The notes beneath the pieces are model-generated. The model was given only the letters and a program-made list of their open reading frames with translations. It searched no databases and was not told where the DNA came from. A DNA stretch of 32,307 nucleotides from NCBI GenBank assembly GCA_002081555.1, contig MZNV01002615.1:1-32307 (forward strand). The letters are read 5' to 3'. Positions within the stretch are counted from its first letter, which is position 1, and each line of letters begins with the position of its first letter. Position numbers and translations under genes: made by a program. Positions 11,599 to 22,510 of this stretch are shown piece after piece. Source of the stretch: Protostelium mycophagum. Lineage: Eukaryota; Evosea; Variosea; Protosteliida; Protosteliaceae.

Positions 11599-11991
11599 AT
11601 GGGAGACTTTCATCATTCACTTTGCGGATGCTGCTCTGACTGTGGCTCATGTATGATGGGGTGGTGCTTCCCATGTTGTTTGATGGCTCAGAATCAGGCA
11701 CTGTTGGCAGAAAGGGATTGTGGCTGCATGGACTGCTGCTGCAGCTTGTGTGTGAGTGATCTTCATCTGAGATTCATTAATGAACAAATGTTGACCGGCA
11801 ACAAGTTGGGGTGCTCAGCCGAGTACTTTGTCCGCCAGCACATCCGAAGCAAATATGGGTTGTCCGGAGGAGAGTGCGGGGACTGCTGCGCAGTAATCTT
11901 CTGTTTTCCATGTGTGATGTGTCAGAACCAAAGAGAATTGAAACACAGGCTACACGGAGGTCAACCCTCAGGAAAAAAGATGAATTCATAA
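11599..11991 (+). CDS. PLAC8-family Cys-rich protein
   Basis: A single exon of 130 residues with 23 or so cysteines in clusters: CGCCSDCGSCMMGWCFPCC near the N-terminus, then DCGCMDCCCSLC, and CGDCCAVIFCFPCVMCQNQREL near the C-terminus. This is the PLAC8 (Cys-rich, DUF614) pattern, with CFPCC and CFPCVMCQ matching its conserved CCxxxxCPC and CxxCxxxQ boxes. Plant and animal members sit at the plasma membrane and affect organ size, metal transport or innate functions. The precise role here is open. No intron is needed, unlike most neighbours. The TAA is at 11989-11991. Confidence 0.85.
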   Translation: MGDFHHSLCGCCSDCGSCMMGWCFPCCLMAQNQALLAERDCGCMDCCCSLCVSDLHLRFINEQMLTGNKLGCSAEYFVRQHIRSKYGLSGGECGDCCAVIFCFPCVMCQNQRELKHRLHGGQPSGKKMNS

Positions 11992-12134
11992 AACCAAAGA
12001 TGACCTCCATTAATCAACTGAGGAAAATACTTTGAAGAGAGAAATACTCTAGAAAAACAAGTCATCAAGCAATTTTTGTACCCAAAGTACACATGGAAAT
12101 AACTGGGCGTTTATCTTCAAGCGAAAATAAAAAA

Positions 12135-12216
12135 CGACACCTACAGGACTCGAACCTGTGCTCCCGAAGGAAGTAGATTTCTAGTCTACCGCCATAACCA
12201 ACTCGGCCAAGGTGTC
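12135..12216 (-). tRNA. tRNA-Ser: tRNA-Ser(AGA), copy 1
   Basis: On the minus strand the 7 bp acceptor stem is GACACCT/AGGTGTC. The D arm contains AGTTGGTTA, the anticodon stem GTAGA/TCTAC closes a CTAGAAA loop (anticodon AGA), a long variable arm CTTCGGGAG marks a class II tRNA, and the T arm is ACAGG-TTCGAGT-CCTGT. G73 (the complement of 12135) is the expected serine discriminator. A T-run for Pol III termination follows at once. There is no intron. It sits 55 bp past the ATAD2 stop codon and is identical over 82 nt to the copy at 27839-27920. Confidence 0.96.
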
Positions 12217-12270
12217 TTGATGATGGCGGCCGCCAGCACAATGAATTACACCAAAAATACAATCAAATCT

Positions 12271-15200
12271 TTATATGTCTGCCAGAATTGCTGTTACCAA
12301 CTCATTAATTTCCTGCAGTGTGTTTAGAACCTCAAACACCTTCCCAACTCACCTTTGAGAGCTCCGTCTTATTGTGTGCGTGTTTATGTCTGGCAATCAC
12401 GTTGTAGATCCTCGATTTTACAGACATCAATCTCTCCACCGACAAGGCCCCCGTCCCCTGGATCAGCTTGTCAATTTGGCCCGAGACTTTTGTGCGATTG
12501 TAGACGACGGTCGGGGGCTCGTCTTCTTCGATCTACAACGATTAATTTCTCGGAATCAATAAGACGAACCTGTGTGTCCGTGATGACTTCGCTCATCTGA
12601 GCTTGTGACGTTCCCTCATCATCAGATGACTGAACAGACATTCAGAATGTATATCTCATTGTAGATGACCCACCGACTCGACCTTCTTGCCCCCTCTCTT
12701 CTTTGTCGGAGAAACTTCTTCCGCATTTTCTTGAGGATCTTCTGGTGGGGGCTCCTCCACCGCTTCGACTTCTCGCCTGGCCTTCTCGATTTTTTGACAT
12801 CTTTCCTCTACTCCAGAATTCAGACTATGTCCCATGGCCAAAACAATGTCTAACAACGCCGTCGCCTTGTACAAGTCAACTTTCCCGCCAAAACTTCATC
12901 TACAACGCTCACTTTGGAGGCCAATTTCCCGCTGCCTTTGATGAGGTGGTTGTGTTGGATGACGTCATCAGTCATGGTCTTGATGTCTGCCACAAAGGAC
13001 TTCATGGAGAGATATTCTCCAAGATCTATCTTATCTGCGATCTTTGATAGATCCAACGGATTCTCCACCTTTTCATAGAATTTCGGGAATTTCTCTCTGC
13101 TCTGAAAAATGTCAGAAAAATATCGCGGTCTCGTTGTAGACGGTCGAAACCGTCTCAAATGATTGGGACGCTTACCACAGGTTGAAAGAAGAAGCTGTAG
13201 TTCCTCTCTCTGTTGAGAACCATTATAACATCCCGAAGGAAAATTCGCAACTCTCGCAACAAGTGCTGGTCTTCTCTTTCCTTCTGCTTTCTGTCTTCCT
13301 CGGATAATATCTTCGGGACGAGAGGGGCCCTGGGAAGCTCAGGGAGGGGGGGAGGGACGAGAGGGGGAGGGGGGAGGTAAACCCCGGCATCGTTGATGAT
13401 TGTACCGAAGAAATCTCTTCTGGCTCTCTACAACGCGTTATTTTGTGTTCAAGTATTCATGTTCTATTTTTGTACAGTCACATCACAATGGGAATATTCT
13501 TAACAAAATAAAACCTACCTCTGAGGGGGCTCGCAGCTCCCTCACGTGATCTTCACCTCCCTTACCGCAGTTCACGGTGAATAATCCCCGTAACTCCGGT
13601 GGTAACTCCGATGTCGGACAGTCCGATGTTCCCAGAATGAGGATCGGAAGATTGGGATCAAGATCGGAGATTAAATTCTCGAAAGTAGACCGCATGTTCA
13701 GAGAACACTGGTCCCACCAAGAGTCTAAATGTGGTAAAAATAGAACAGAAGGAACTTTACGAACGGCTTCTTTAAACTCGATCACGAAGGCTTCTTCTGT
13801 ACTCTACCAACGGTCAGTTTGAATTTTGAATCTTTGAAGTGGCGGGAAACTCACCCTTGCGGAGGGGTTTGAGACAAGGCTGGCCATGTCTATCGAGGAT
13901 ACGGGCAGTTGCTCCAGATTGTACAAGATGGCAGCCGCGACTGCGGTTTGACCCATGCCCGGGGGTCCCCCGACCATCAGGCGGGGTCTGTACATGGTCG
14001 ATTTTTCGTAGAATTTTCCGTCAGAGAAAGAGGGTTCTGACGCGGGGTGGTCAGAATCGCTACCGGTGACCTTCACCGGGAACATCCTTTCCAAAAATGT
14101 CATTATTGACTTGACCTGTTGTAGATCAGATGTACATTTGTCGACATAAAAACAAACGAGGACATTGTGATACTTTCACACATACAGAATAACTGCAGTA
14201 AAATACTGAAAATTGCCTCGTGGCAAGCCTCAAAAATATAAACAGACAAATACGAACCTGGTCGCCTAGCAACATACTCGTGTTGTTATCGAGAGGCCGC
14301 GCGTGCAATACCGCAGATCTATGTGCGGTAGGGACGAGATCCTTCATCGCATTCTCAAAGTCTCTGGCATCCACCCTGATCTTATTCACGTCTATCAACA
14401 GCTTCTCCTTCGAGTTGTAGATCTGAGGGTATGAGTTGTAGATCGGCACAAATAATTGGTCCGTGTATTCTTACCTGAGGAAAAGTACGTCTTAGAGACC
14501 TCAGAGTTGCTTCTGAAGACAGAGCTTTAATGTCCGCACCGCAATATCCCACGCATTTATCCGCAATATTCTGATTACGTCAATCTACAACTCGACATTG
14601 TTCTATTTTTAGGACAGAAGACTCGGTGCAAAATGGCACCGGCGGATAAAAAAATATTTTATAAAGTATTCTCATCTACAACGAGACAAAAATTACCTCG
14701 AGTAAGTCCCTCTGTATGGGTGGGTTCCATTCTTTTGTGTGGATCTCCATTATCTTCCTCCTGCGTTCCATGAACATTCATACGTCACATCTACAATCGA
14801 TTCTACAACAAGAATTGAAAAACGGAGAATATATCCCCTAATTCGATCTACAACGAGGCACTCACCGATCAGCCCTGGAGGGTAGAGTGAACAAAAATTC
14901 ACGGTCAAATCTTCCAGGTCTCCTCAATGCGGGATCAATCGTATCAATCCTATTGGTCGCCCCGATGATGATGATCTACAACGAGTCAAAAGAGAGTACT
15001 CGGTTGTTAACCCGCCTGTCCACGGTTGTCTAAGCCATCCATAAGAGCTAAGAGGGTAGAGACAATGCTGCTGTGGATTTGGTCCTGAAAAGATTAAATT
15101 TCACAGACAGAAAAATCCGATTTTTTGCCAAAAAATTGTCATAATTCCTCCATTATTCATAGAAATTTTACGGAAATTTCTGGGAAATTTCACCTGTTTG

Positions 15201-17723
15201 GTGGAGCGCACGGGTGCCAAGCCGTCAATTTCGTCGAAGAAGATGATGGAGGGTTGCATTTGGTGTGCCTGTTGGAATAATAACCTCAACTGTCTTTCTG
15301 CCTCCCCCACCCATTTTGATAGACAGTCCGCACCTGGAAATTTCAGGGAAAATTCGATGACATAAGGAACATTCGTTGAAATTCGTGGATGGAATGTTAT
15401 GAGATTTTTTGTGTGGCAGAAGTTGTTGCGGCAGAGCCGCGACCACAAATTGTCGACAATATGATCAGACTCCATTTCAATATGAGAAATCCTGTCTGAC
15501 ATGTCGACATTCCATTTGCGAGCGAAAAGTATTGAGGAATAAAACTTGGTACTGACCTTTTCGCATGAAAAAAGTGACAGGTTGCCCCGCAGTAGAGCAC
15601 ATGTTAGCAAGAGCCCGCGCCACTAACGTCTAGAATTTTCAGAAAGATCCCGTTGTAAACCGTCACAAACTCACTTTTCCTGTCCCTGGAGGCCCATAGA
15701 ACAAAACTCCCCTGGGCGGTGCCACTTTGAATTTATCGTAGATTTCTGGGTACAAGAGCGGGAAAACGATCATCTCCTGTTCAAAATTTAAATTCGAAAT
15801 CTCCCGCTCTTTCCGAGTCTTGTATTCATGAACAGAAATCCACAAAAAATTGCCTTAGCAACCAACTTTTCGCAACTTTTTCGCAGTATTAAGTTCCAAT
15901 GAATCTCTCACATCCTTTCTGCCGCTATGCAACAGCGCCTATATCTACTCTACAAATCACTGTCTTTATCGCACTGCGGCTCCGCCGCCACAAATAGACA
16001 CTAAGAATGTGGCTCATATCCCACCTTCAGCTGCTGTATGTAATGCTCTAATCCACCAACAGAGTCCCATGTGATAGTGGGGTCAATAATCATCGGGTCA
16101 ATATCCGCCTGCCCCCGTCATTCTCTCCATCTACAACTCCGTCTACACTCACCTTCATATTATTGTTATTGTTATTCTTTCCCATAATAGGTTGTGGCAT
16201 CCCGAGCTTTAATTTAGAAGCAACAGTGGGTGATAAGATGCCATAGACGTCAGAGTCGGAGGAGTCTCTGTCGCCTGCTGTGCGTCTTCGTCGTGAAGAT
16301 CTGCCGATGCTCTTGGTCGCGTGTGAAGAGAATCTGGAGGACGGTCAGGTCCTCTTGATGTTTGGTAAAAAGAGACTGCTGTGGCGGCTCTGCCGCAGTG
16401 TTAATTTTTTCGATAAAAATGACAAGTTACAGATTCTGTGAATATAAATTGTCTTTTATACCCTAAAACCCTAAACCCAGAGAAAATATAATAATTATAT
16501 AACTTGCCTCTCCATTGGTCTGCGTGTCCTTCCACTTCTCCTCGGTTTCCCGCCTTTTGAAGGTGACGAAACTACAACCAGCGTCTCCCCCTCTCTCGGT
16601 CTCAAACCCGGTCTGTACACACGTCAGATCTGTCGACAACTGTCGAGAACATGAACACGACCTCCGGGAGCTGGAGCTCCTGGTCCGTGGGGGTGGATTC
16701 TCCATGATCTCATCTTCTATATCTTCCTCATCGATCTCTTCTCCATCACCCACGCTGACGTCATTACTCACCTGCAGGTGTCATAAATGTCATCTTGACA
16801 TTATACATCCAAATGTCACATGACAAAAAAGATCACCTCATTCACGAGCTCGTCTTCGATCTCTCTGGCACTCTCTTCATCATTCTCTGTCCTCTTCCCA
16901 GAACTCTCATCGTCATTATCAGATGAACACACTCCACTCTCCTCCTAAATATTTTTTAAGGCATGAATGTATGTGCTGTATGATTGGCTGACATGTTCTT
17001 TGCCAGTCTTAAATGATTAAGTATATTATGTTTGGGATCGTTTTGTTTTTGTGTTGTGAGACCACAATATATAGCACAAGAGAATGACAAAAAAATCAAC
17101 TTCCATTTGCCCTCATTAAATAATTAGGATACATCAGACGTAAAATGTCATGAAATGACAAGATCACCTCGCTTTCCTCTCTCTCCCGATAGACAATGGT
17201 CTTTTTTGTTTCTGGGCTTGCATATCTTAGACTGTATCTCGCGGTGGCCCTCTTACTCCTCAAAACGATCTTACAGGATCAGAACAGCACAATTTGATGT
17301 CATAAGTGATGATCAGATGTTAAACAGACTCCGGGAAACAAAATGAGATGATCACATTTAAGGATCTGTGGAAGTAATGTACCTGATGATGGCTTGTTTT
17401 CACACGCTTTCTGAGTTGGTAACCTCCATTTTCTGCTTTTTCAATCCTCTTCTTCTTCTTCTACATGCCAAGATCAACACAACACCCTCTAAATATCTCA
17501 CCTTGGGAGGAGGACTAGAAGGTTCCTCTGAGGAAGAGTCTTGATCATCCCCAATTTCTGTGATACCCTCCTCACCATCATCTTCTGATTTCTCTTTCTG
17601 TTCGACCTTACTGGAACGTGTCCTTCTTTCTGGCGTCCGTGAACCGCTCCTGCTCCCCTCGCTATCACTTCCCTCTTCATTTTTCAGAAGGCGGTCACTT
17701 CTGGTCGTCTCCCGCAATTGCAT
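12271..17723 (-). CDS. ATAD2: ATAD2/Yta7-type AAA ATPase with bromodomain
   Basis: Twenty-three exons join in phase to 1098 residues. From the start: 17723-17502, 17460-17383, 17269-17168, 16944-16837, 16771-16508, 16311-16153, 16108-16025, 15776-15675, 15629-15557, 15333-15194, 15084-15016, 14975-14866, 14760-14697, 14570-14475, 14422-14258, 14115-13855, 13803-13519, 13427-13176, 13101-12913, 12865-12674, 12629-12570, 12532-12353, 12312-12271. An acidic N-terminus leads to [14 protein letters not shown], Walker A GPPGTGKT, Walker [15 protein letters not shown] and an arginine-finger region. The second AAA domain is degenerate (GGPPGMGQT). The bromodomain (about 855-965) has [18 protein letters not shown]. 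The family remodels chromatin and histone H3. The start of exon 6 is least sure (16311 or 16333). Introns at 14976-15015 and 16312-16507 appear to begin with GC. Confidence 0.93.
16459..16480 (-). repeat. Telomere-like TTTAGGG repeat inside an ATAD2 intron
   Basis: On the plus strand the run reads ACCCTAAAACCCTAAACCC, in gene sense GGGTTTAGGG followed by a near copy. It lies in the intron between exons 5 and 6. It is two to three units long and not tandem enough to be a telomere end. Confidence 0.6.
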
Positions 17724-17741
17724 GCTGGAAAAAGCGACTAA

Positions 17742-18133
17742 ATGGACTCTATTGTGGAGGTGTTGCGTTCGCGATGTCTCAATGAATCAGACGGTAAGAC
17801 GTTGTAGACGAAATGTGAATCATATGGTTGGTCATTTCTTTTAGAGTCGGCAACATGGCGCAACAACCCACAGCCACCGAGATGGTCAACCAAAAAATGT
17901 TGCAACATTTTAAAGAACACGTGGAGGCAGGAAATGTCAAGGTCTATGAAGCGGCACCCGAAGAAGACTCTGGAGAATGGGATGATACAGGTGCGATCAA
18001 AACATTCAAAATGAAAGGATTCATATTGGTGTTAGGTTATGATCTGAACGACTTGGAAGAGGCAAAGCCTGATCAAACTCTTCACGCTGATCCAGAAGCG
18101 CCAAATGGAGAGACAGAAAATGCAACAGAATAG
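17742..18133 (+). CDS. Small acidic protein of unknown function
   Basis: Two exons (17742-17793 and 17847-18133) would give 112 residues: MDSIVEVLRSRCLNESDVGN, then a Gln/Lys helix, then EDSGEWDDTG, FKMKGFILVLGYDLNDLEE and an acidic tail. The join uses the second AG of a tandem TTTAGAG acceptor, which alone keeps the frame. With the first AG the first exon would be untranslated and the start would move to the ATG at 17855 (92 residues). No family recognised. The ATG lies 18 bp from the divergent ATAD2 ATG at 17723, so both share one promoter. The intron carries GTTGTAGA at 17801. Confidence 0.62.
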
Positions 18134-18192
18134 ATCGTGTAAAACTACGTCGAGACTCATTCAAGAGCAGACGAATAATACCTCTTCAACTA

Positions 18193-20445
18193 TTATTCAT
18201 TCTTCACAACCTTCGATGTGTTTCCGCCCTTGGGCACCTCCCCGATCTCGTCTCTGAAAAATTGAAGCTCAAAGGGGCTCAATCGTTGTTGAAATGATGC
18301 TTTCATCTGTTCGCTCTTCTCATTCTTCAATGAGCCGAAGTGAACCCAGAGCCTGATGACCAATCAACATTTCAAATTTAAATCTCCCGCCAAAAAAGAC
18401 CCTTGTTCCCAGCTCAAGATCACAAGCTTAAAACCACAATGCCTGTAGAGCGCTGATACAAATAAAGAACCTCTATACGCACCTGGAGAAAGCTTTGGTG
18501 AGACTCTGATCAACACAAACTTGCAACGCGCGGTTGAAATTTGGCTGGGATGGGTGTGTCTTCAAAAACATCCTGGGATCTTTCAGTCTTCGAGTATAGA
18601 GACATGTGATACTACAATGATGCAGACGAACCTGAAAAAGTACAATGTGCAGTCTATGTCCCCCTTAGCGCTGACAGCTCTATACAGGTGTGCATAGTCT
18701 ATTCTTCTAAATTTTAACTTGGAAGTCATGATCTTTTCGCACAGTTGTAGTGTCCTCATCAGATCCCCGGGACTGTCAAAATCAACACGTACACGCACAA
18801 CACCACGGTAGTAACCGAGCCGAGCTCGTCCACCCATCGATGACGTCATCACTCACTATTCAGAGACAGACTTGACAATTTTGCTGAGGGACTTCGCATT
18901 GAAAGTCTTCTGGCTGATCATGAGGTTGATCCATTTGTGCAAAGCTTCGCGGGAAGCGCCACGGCACAATTTTTCGAGGATATCGTTGTGAGATTTCTTG
19001 TCGACGTCGACTTTACAATAGATCATGAGTTGGATGACCCTGTCGAGGGATGCGGAGTCCTCGCATTCTGATAAAACTTTTTGGAAGACTCGGGGGGAGA
19101 GCTGGGGATGGTTAGTTGTAGACGAGACTTCTGGAATTCATTGTCGAATAAAATCTCATTTGGGTGTGTCTGATGAAAAGTTCTGTGAAAAGATATTTTA
19201 TCTGAATAAAACTAACCCTGATGGACTCCCAAGTGGCATTTAGTATGATATCTACAATCGGGTTGACCTTCTTGTCCAAAGACAACAGCAAATTCTCCAA
19301 CAATCCCGCTTTGTTCATAAAGCTACTCTAATTTCAGAATCTACAACTACAACTACAACGAAGAAAAATGACTTGAAAATAAATGATCACTGACCTTTCA
19401 ATTCCGTCATGATCGACCAATTTATTGAGCCAATAGGTGATTCCATCCGTATTTCCTGGATATTTCAGCTTCTACAACGTTGTGGACATGTCTACTCCGT
19501 CCCAATTGATTGGACCGTATGGTCTCGAAATTTCATCAAAAAATCTAACCTTTTCGAATGTTGTAAAGCAAAAAGATGACGCAATTCACCGAATTAAATT
19601 GGCCGAAATCACGCTCGTAAGCGTTCTGCCACAAATTCATAAAGTCTGGCTGGTCCACCTCCATTAAGTAATATATAATCTCAGTGTACATGTCGCTCTA
19701 CAACGAGTCAGATGTCAGATTTGGCGGGAAACTGTCTGGGAAGAATATAATTTTCTCAGAAATTGTCGTTGTAGACTCTCACCGACTGATTGTTGGCGTG
19801 AAATCTCTCTTGCAATTCTTGAGGCAACACGTATAGATGGTATCCTCTTCTTAGACCTTTGGTGGCTGCCTCTGGCAGGTTCAACTCGGGTAGTCTTTCT
19901 GGTTTTGGTGTTCCTAATACGAGTCAAAGACAAGCGAATATTCTATATTTAAACATGATGTTTGGTGATCTACTTGATCAGTTTTTTTCCTTACTAGAGA
20001 ATGACACATCGATACCATGTTGAAGGATGATCACATGCCATTACGAAATGAGAAACAACTTACTCTCTAAATGTGTCTTAAACTTTGTATAGTTGTCCAC
20101 TTTCAACACTTCCTCGTCTGCTCTTGTGATTTTACACTCTAAACTGGCTCTGGCGGCCATGAGGGATGATACCGGTAGCAGTTCAACATCTTCTGCGTCT
20201 GCTTCTAGGGTGACCAGATCCACTCCGGTAGACCCCGATTCAGAAGTTAGGAATGGAAGACAATGATCGTTTTTGATCTTAAAGAATGTGCTCGAATCGC
20301 CATGCTGGTTGATGAGAAGCTTCGCTAGGTCGTTTGAATTCGAGAGAATTGGTGGTTGTTTGAATTGTGATGACATCCTCAAATTGACAGAGCGTGGCAT
20401 CTTCTTCAAAAGAGTTTGTGAAAGAGCTCTGTTTAATTGTGTCAT
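18193..20445 (-). CDS. PPR-like helical-repeat protein, probably mitochondrial
   Basis: Exons 20445-20064, 19913-19783, 19697-19590, 19471-19395, 19322-19217, 19101-18857, 18772-18632, 18587-18483 and 18353-18193 cover about 480 residues. The N-terminus MTQLNRALSQTLLKKMPRSV is basic and suits a mitochondrial targeting peptide. The second half reads as paired helices of PPR type, for example HNDILEKLCRGASREALHKW and LMRTLQLCEKIMTSKLKF. PPR proteins bind organelle RNA. The last exon is a problem: the frame entering it ends early at a TGA, while the coding-like C-terminus (QRLSPFELQFFRDEIGEVPK) lies one base out of frame across an AAAGGC at about 18299-18303. This may be a base error, an alternative end, or an extra splice with a 7 nt exon. 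The ATG at 20469 is a possible earlier start. Confidence 0.7.
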
Positions 20446-20579
20446 GGTGAGGTGAGAAGCATGGCACATTGTTGATGTGTGATTAATCAGCTATGATCTC
20501 GAAAAATTCTGAAATGGAGAGGGCAAACCTGAAGAGATTTTACGCATAAACATCTGATTCAATAACATTCGAGGCGAAG

Positions 20580-21921
20580 ATGGCGGCAAGGGAGACACAA
20601 GATGAAGATAGAGTGAGAGGTGAATCGTCATTAGAGGATTGATTCTCATCCTATCAGGACGGAAAGCGTGAGCACAAGACCACGAGGGAAGAATACGGAA
20701 GCCGGGCACATTACGAGTAAGACGATGACAAGAGTTTAAATCAATTCAGTAATAACCAATCTTTAACCGCAGATCTCCTCTGTATTAATTCTTCACAGAC
20801 GTGTCGACCCGAATCGCCGTTTGTATAGTTCATATTTGTCTTTCAGAAGGAAGATGAGAGAAGAGTGTCTTCCAGCATCGCCTATATGGTCGAGATCACC
20901 AGAGAAGCCTCATGAGGAAGAGGTAAGAAATGATTACCCTATGATTGCTTCGCAAGAATCATATTATATCTTGATATACCTCATGTACTCATGATGACAT
21001 AGGTGAAGAGACAGGATTCTGGTGGCGAAAGTTCTGATGAAGGTGATGTCTTTCTTTAAGAACAATCGATCAGAAATGCAATGTACTGTTGTGGCAAAGC
21101 CACAAAATAGCCTCTTCGATCATACAGAAACGTAGAGGTGGACGCAGCTCCCAAGACGAAAAGTCAACTTGTAGTATATCACACAGCAGATCATCTTCTT
21201 TAGCGGCACCGTTAACGTCCATCATCAACAGATGGATGATGCCAACATTCGTGATATTTTGGCTGGTTGTAGATTCATCCAAAGAAAATAAATAGAATAT
21301 TTTATTTTATGAATTTCGGTCTAAAATAAAATAGGCAGAAGGAAAAAGAGAAAAAAAGGCAAAAAGTCTAAAAAGAGCAAAAAATCCAGGAAATATTCAG
21401 ATGACGAATCTCAATGGGTGGAAAAACCTGTGAATATACCATCTACAACAGCATCAGAGGATCACATGATTGGGCCTCGGCCTTTACCACAAAAAGAAGA
21501 CACAAAGGTTCGTCCTCCGATCGATTGCATGCATCATCACGTCATGTGACATCATCAATTTTCGCATTGTATTCAAACTGCATCAAACCTCGTTAATTAA
21601 CGCGATCTTTGGGCGTGTGTTACCGTACCCGTTCTTATCGTCAGTGGTATTGTAAATTCAGTCTGCAGTATTCCTACGAAATTTCATCGGCATTTCTTAT
21701 GCATAGGTACACTCGAAGCCGCAACATCAGCCAAAGTCAAAATTTAAATGTTCTGTACTTCCTCGAAAGAGGCAGCAAAAATTCCCAGAAGATAATTAAA
21801 AAAACAGGTCGTTGTAGAAGAGCGTAAGATGGTGGACACGATCTATCTGACAGCGGAGGAGAGGAGAGAGAACCAGATCATATTGGAGCTCAGAGCTCTC
21901 GCTAAAAACAACAAAAGATAA
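20580..21921 (+). CDS. Lys/Ser-rich nuclear protein resembling the NKAP N-terminal half
   Basis: Eight exons (20580-20612, 20658-20716, 20799-20922, 21003-21047, 21128-21162, 21204-21250, 21335-21507, 21808-21921) join in phase to 209 residues. Seen: RRKMREECLPASPIWSRSP, a KKRKKGKKSKKSKKSRKYSD tract, then WVEKPVN and HMIGPRPLP, and a helical end AEERRENQIILELRALAKN. The order basic tract, W-x-E, IGP-x-P resembles NKAP-family splicing proteins. The conserved C-terminal NKAP (SynMuv) domain with its LLPGEG motif is absent, and I could not find it in the 300 nt last intron. It may be a different family with a similar basic tract. The start is 134 bp from the divergent PPR-like gene. Several exons are under 50 nt. 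Confidence 0.55.
21089..21105. repeat. Intronic hairpin TTGTGGC-AAA-GCCACAA
   Basis: A perfect 7 bp inverted repeat with a 3 nt loop inside the intron 21048-21127. It is one of seven similar hairpins in the window, all intronic. Confidence 0.7.
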
Positions 21922-22510
21922 AGAGCTGGTGAAGCTTGGCATGTTTACAATGCAAACATCATGATGAATAATGACAGATGATTTTGATGTCATTTTCGGT
22001 TCTCATGTTGTTGTGCCGGCTCTCGTCGGGGGCGATACCGTCGACAGATGCGAATGATCTTGAAGATTAGGGCTTCTGAGGGTGCGGATGAATCAATCCG
22101 TTTTCTTCCAGTGAAGATATCGTCAAGCCATTTTAAAAGAATTCGGCTTAAGATTTGTGACGATCGGAACCATGTCGGGACAGAAGATTCCATTTCTCGG
22201 TGACATCAGCGGTGTTTCAAGCCTTCCGCAGATTGCCAACATTTAAAGCTCAGTCATTTCCACGTTTCCGTGAAGTTAAGCGCAAGGTTCACCTCACCAC
22301 AGAGAGAAATCACCAGAGAGATCTTGAAAGAAGGGTCGGGAAATCACTGGAGATGTCATGTCTCACCAAATGAGACTTGTGGGTTTGGGAGCAAAGATGT
22401 CAAAGTGTGGAAGTCACTTCTCGACTTCGGATTTTCTTCCTCTTTTCTCGGGGTGCAGGGCAAAGCTCAGCAGGTGATTGGAGAGTCACCATTACATCCA
22501 AAACAAGACC
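21922..22510. other. Intergenic, one short upstream frame
   Basis: 589 bp before the tetraspan gene. It contains an ATG at 22172 opening a 24-codon frame (MSGQKIPFLGDISGVSS...) that stops before 22250. This could be an upstream ORF of the next gene or the first exon of something I cannot extend. No repeat word or RNA gene seen here. Confidence 0.4.

Noticed and set aside
12531-14422. ATCTACAAC at 12427, 12531 and 14415 as repeat copies
   Set aside because: Some of these bases are exonic and encode Ile-Tyr-Asn in the ATAD2-like protein (for example [10 protein letters not shown]). They should not be counted as intronic elements.
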